Positions 6,806 through 7,930 of a stretch of DNA of 7,930 bases are shown piece by piece. The notes below the pieces were generated by a model, which worked only from the letters and a program-made list of their open reading frames with translations, had not been told where the DNA came from and did not search any database. Within the stretch, counting starts at the first letter, position 1; each line of letters begins with the position of its first letter. A program made the translations under genes and the position numbers. The stretch is from Bryobacteraceae bacterium (GTDB lineage Bacteria; Acidobacteriota; Terriglobia; Bryobacterales; Bryobacteraceae), in the NCBI GenBank assembly GCA_014379815.1, contig JACMLA010000709.1, positions 1-7,930 on the forward strand. The letters run 5' to 3'.

Positions 6806-7930
6806 TTAACGCAAAGGTATCCGGATGAGCCGGTCGCCAGCAGTGACGGCAAGACAGTCCGGTGGTGGATTGGGCCAGCGGGCAACATGGATTTTACGTC
6901 CAACACTCTCAGCCGCCCTTTCTGCCACGATCAATTCGTAAGGAAAACAGTGCACGGTGACGGGCTCTTTTGTTTCCCGCAAAATGCGCAGCAGCCGCTC
7001 TGTCGGTTCCGCCCGCTGTAGAAACTGATCCCGCTTTTTGCCCCAGAGAATGGCAACGTTGCTGACAAGAATCGCAGTTGTCACCGCGGCGACGAGACGC
7101 CGGTCGGGGAGAAGAGTCCATGCTGCGCCGACGATCCAGCTCACACCGAGGCTGGCTAGGTAGGTTTGCCGGCTCGGCATGCGGTTCATGTAGAGCAGAA
7201 AGCTGTAAGGCAGAAGTGCGATCAGCATCCATACCAGTGCCGTGAGAACGAGAGCACGATGCTGCGCTGCCCTGCGCCAGACAATTACCAGTAGCGCCGC
7301 AATGCCCCATACAAATAGCAGCCGCCAGTAGCTATTGGGCAGCACCACCCAGAAAGGCGCATGGAATGAGAAACTGCCATCTCCCAGGCGTGCGTTGGAG
7401 CCGCCAACAGCCGTGATTGCCGCCGCAGCGGAAAGCAGCAGGAAAGGCAACAGCGCCAGTAAGCGCAACCCGGTCAGCGTCAGCAAAAGTGGGAACACGA
7501 CCGCGGACTCTTTCGACAGCAGCGCAAGACAGAACGCTATCAGGCTCAGGACGTAGTGCCCGGCGCGGCGGGTCTCCAGCCAGCGTGCCCAGAACAGGAA
7601 GCTACTGACACCGAACAGAAACATCAGAAGCTCCATCGATGCCGCCACCCACATGACAGCTTCCTGATGTCCTTCGTACACAGCGAAAAAGGCGGCGGCG
7701 GGAAGTGCTACATTCCATCCGATTCGCGACCAAACTCCTGTGGCGTAGACGATCCACGTGCAGGCAATATGCAGGGCAATGCTGGCGGCGTAAAAAGGGG
7801 CTGGCGTAAACCCGAAGAGGCGGTGCAAAAGCCAGGTTAATTCAATGTAAGTGAATCGAAACCGGAACGCGGAATCCTGCCATAACTGGGCCCACCCGGA
7901 AGGTGCCCCGTACACCGAAGCCATGGGAAT
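6806..7930 (-). CDS. Polytopic membrane protein resembling GT-C glycosyltransferases, 5' end probably outside the window
   Basis: About nine hydrophobic helices can be placed in the visible residues (counting from the ATG at 7924): near 42-62, 69-83, 90-112, 122-150, 153-173, 193-216, 223-245, 257-272 and 276-293. A soluble C-terminal tail of about 75 residues follows. EGHQEAVMWVAASMELL (84-100) and ALLSKESAVVFPLLL (134-148) match the style of the TMTC/protein O-mannosyltransferase-like group of lipid-phosphate-sugar glycosyltransferases, whose members carry HPxxxEAVxWV and LLSKExAVxxP. SRQTYLASLG (251-260) also fits that group. The frame stays open to the right edge, and the first helix and acidic loop expected in this family are missing ahead of the ATG, so this ATG is probably internal. 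Donor and acceptor cannot be told. It appears to be the upstream member of the minus-strand cluster, 32 bases before the LolA-like gene. Confidence 0.7.
   Translation of the reverse strand: MPMASVYGAPSGWAQLWQDSAFRFRFTYIELTWLLHRLFGFTPAPFYAASIALHIACTWIVYATGVWSRIGWNVALPAAAFFAVYEGHQEAVMWVAASMELLMFLFGVSSFLFWARWLETRRAGHYVLSLIAFCLALLSKESAVVFPLLLTLTGLRLLALLPFLLLSAAAAITAVGGSNARLGDGSFSFHAPFWVVLPNSYWRLLFVWGIAALLVIVWRRAAQHRALVLTALVWMLIALLPYSFLLYMNRMPSRQTYLASLGVSWIVGAAWTLLPDRRLVAAVTTAILVSNVAILWGKKRDQFLQRAEPTERLLRILRETKEPVTVHCFPYELIVAERAAESVGRKIHVARWPNPPPDCLAVTAGDRLIRIPLR

Overview
The window looks like chromosome of a moderately GC-rich, Gram-negative bacterium with an outer membrane. I favour an Acidobacteriota member. 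The reasons are the compact homogentisate-pathway genes, the MacA-like adaptor plus ATPase pair, and a LolA-like secreted protein of a type I associate with that phylum. This placement is inference from protein style, not a database match. There are no RNA genes, insertion sequences, CRISPR arrays, phage genes or long repeats. Genes fill nearly the whole window, and the largest gap is 82 bases.

The left half (1-3669, plus strand) is a tyrosine/homogentisate catabolic operon running in from the left edge. It holds the C-terminal end of an AMP-forming acyl-CoA synthetase of the acetyl-CoA synthetase type, 4-hydroxyphenylpyruvate dioxygenase (hppD), homogentisate 1,2-dioxygenase (hmgA) and fumarylacetoacetase. 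The synthetase/hppD and hmgA/fumarylacetoacetase junctions are 4-base stop/start overlaps (ATGA and TTGA), so translation is probably coupled. Together the enzymes take 4-hydroxyphenylpyruvate through homogentisate and maleylacetoacetate to fumarate plus acetoacetate, which a CoA ligase could then activate. The maleylacetoacetate isomerase step is not encoded here.

The right half (3660-7930, minus strand) reads the other way and converges on the first operon with a 10-base overlap of coding ends. In its own order it encodes a polytopic membrane protein resembling GT-C glycosyltransferases (running in from the right edge), a secreted LolA-like protein with a very charged middle, a MacA-like periplasmic adaptor, and a MacB/LolD-type ATPase. 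No FtsX/MacB-type permease accompanies the last two, although such an adaptor and ATPase need one. The set looks like envelope maintenance or export machinery with its membrane-spanning partner encoded elsewhere.

Nothing here is clearly a new kind of system. The points most worth a second look are the permease-less adaptor/ATPase pair beside a LolA-like protein, the fumarylacetoacetase that is 61 residues shorter than the human enzyme yet keeps every catalytic residue, the shifted acidic metal ligand in HmgA, and the missing isomerase.
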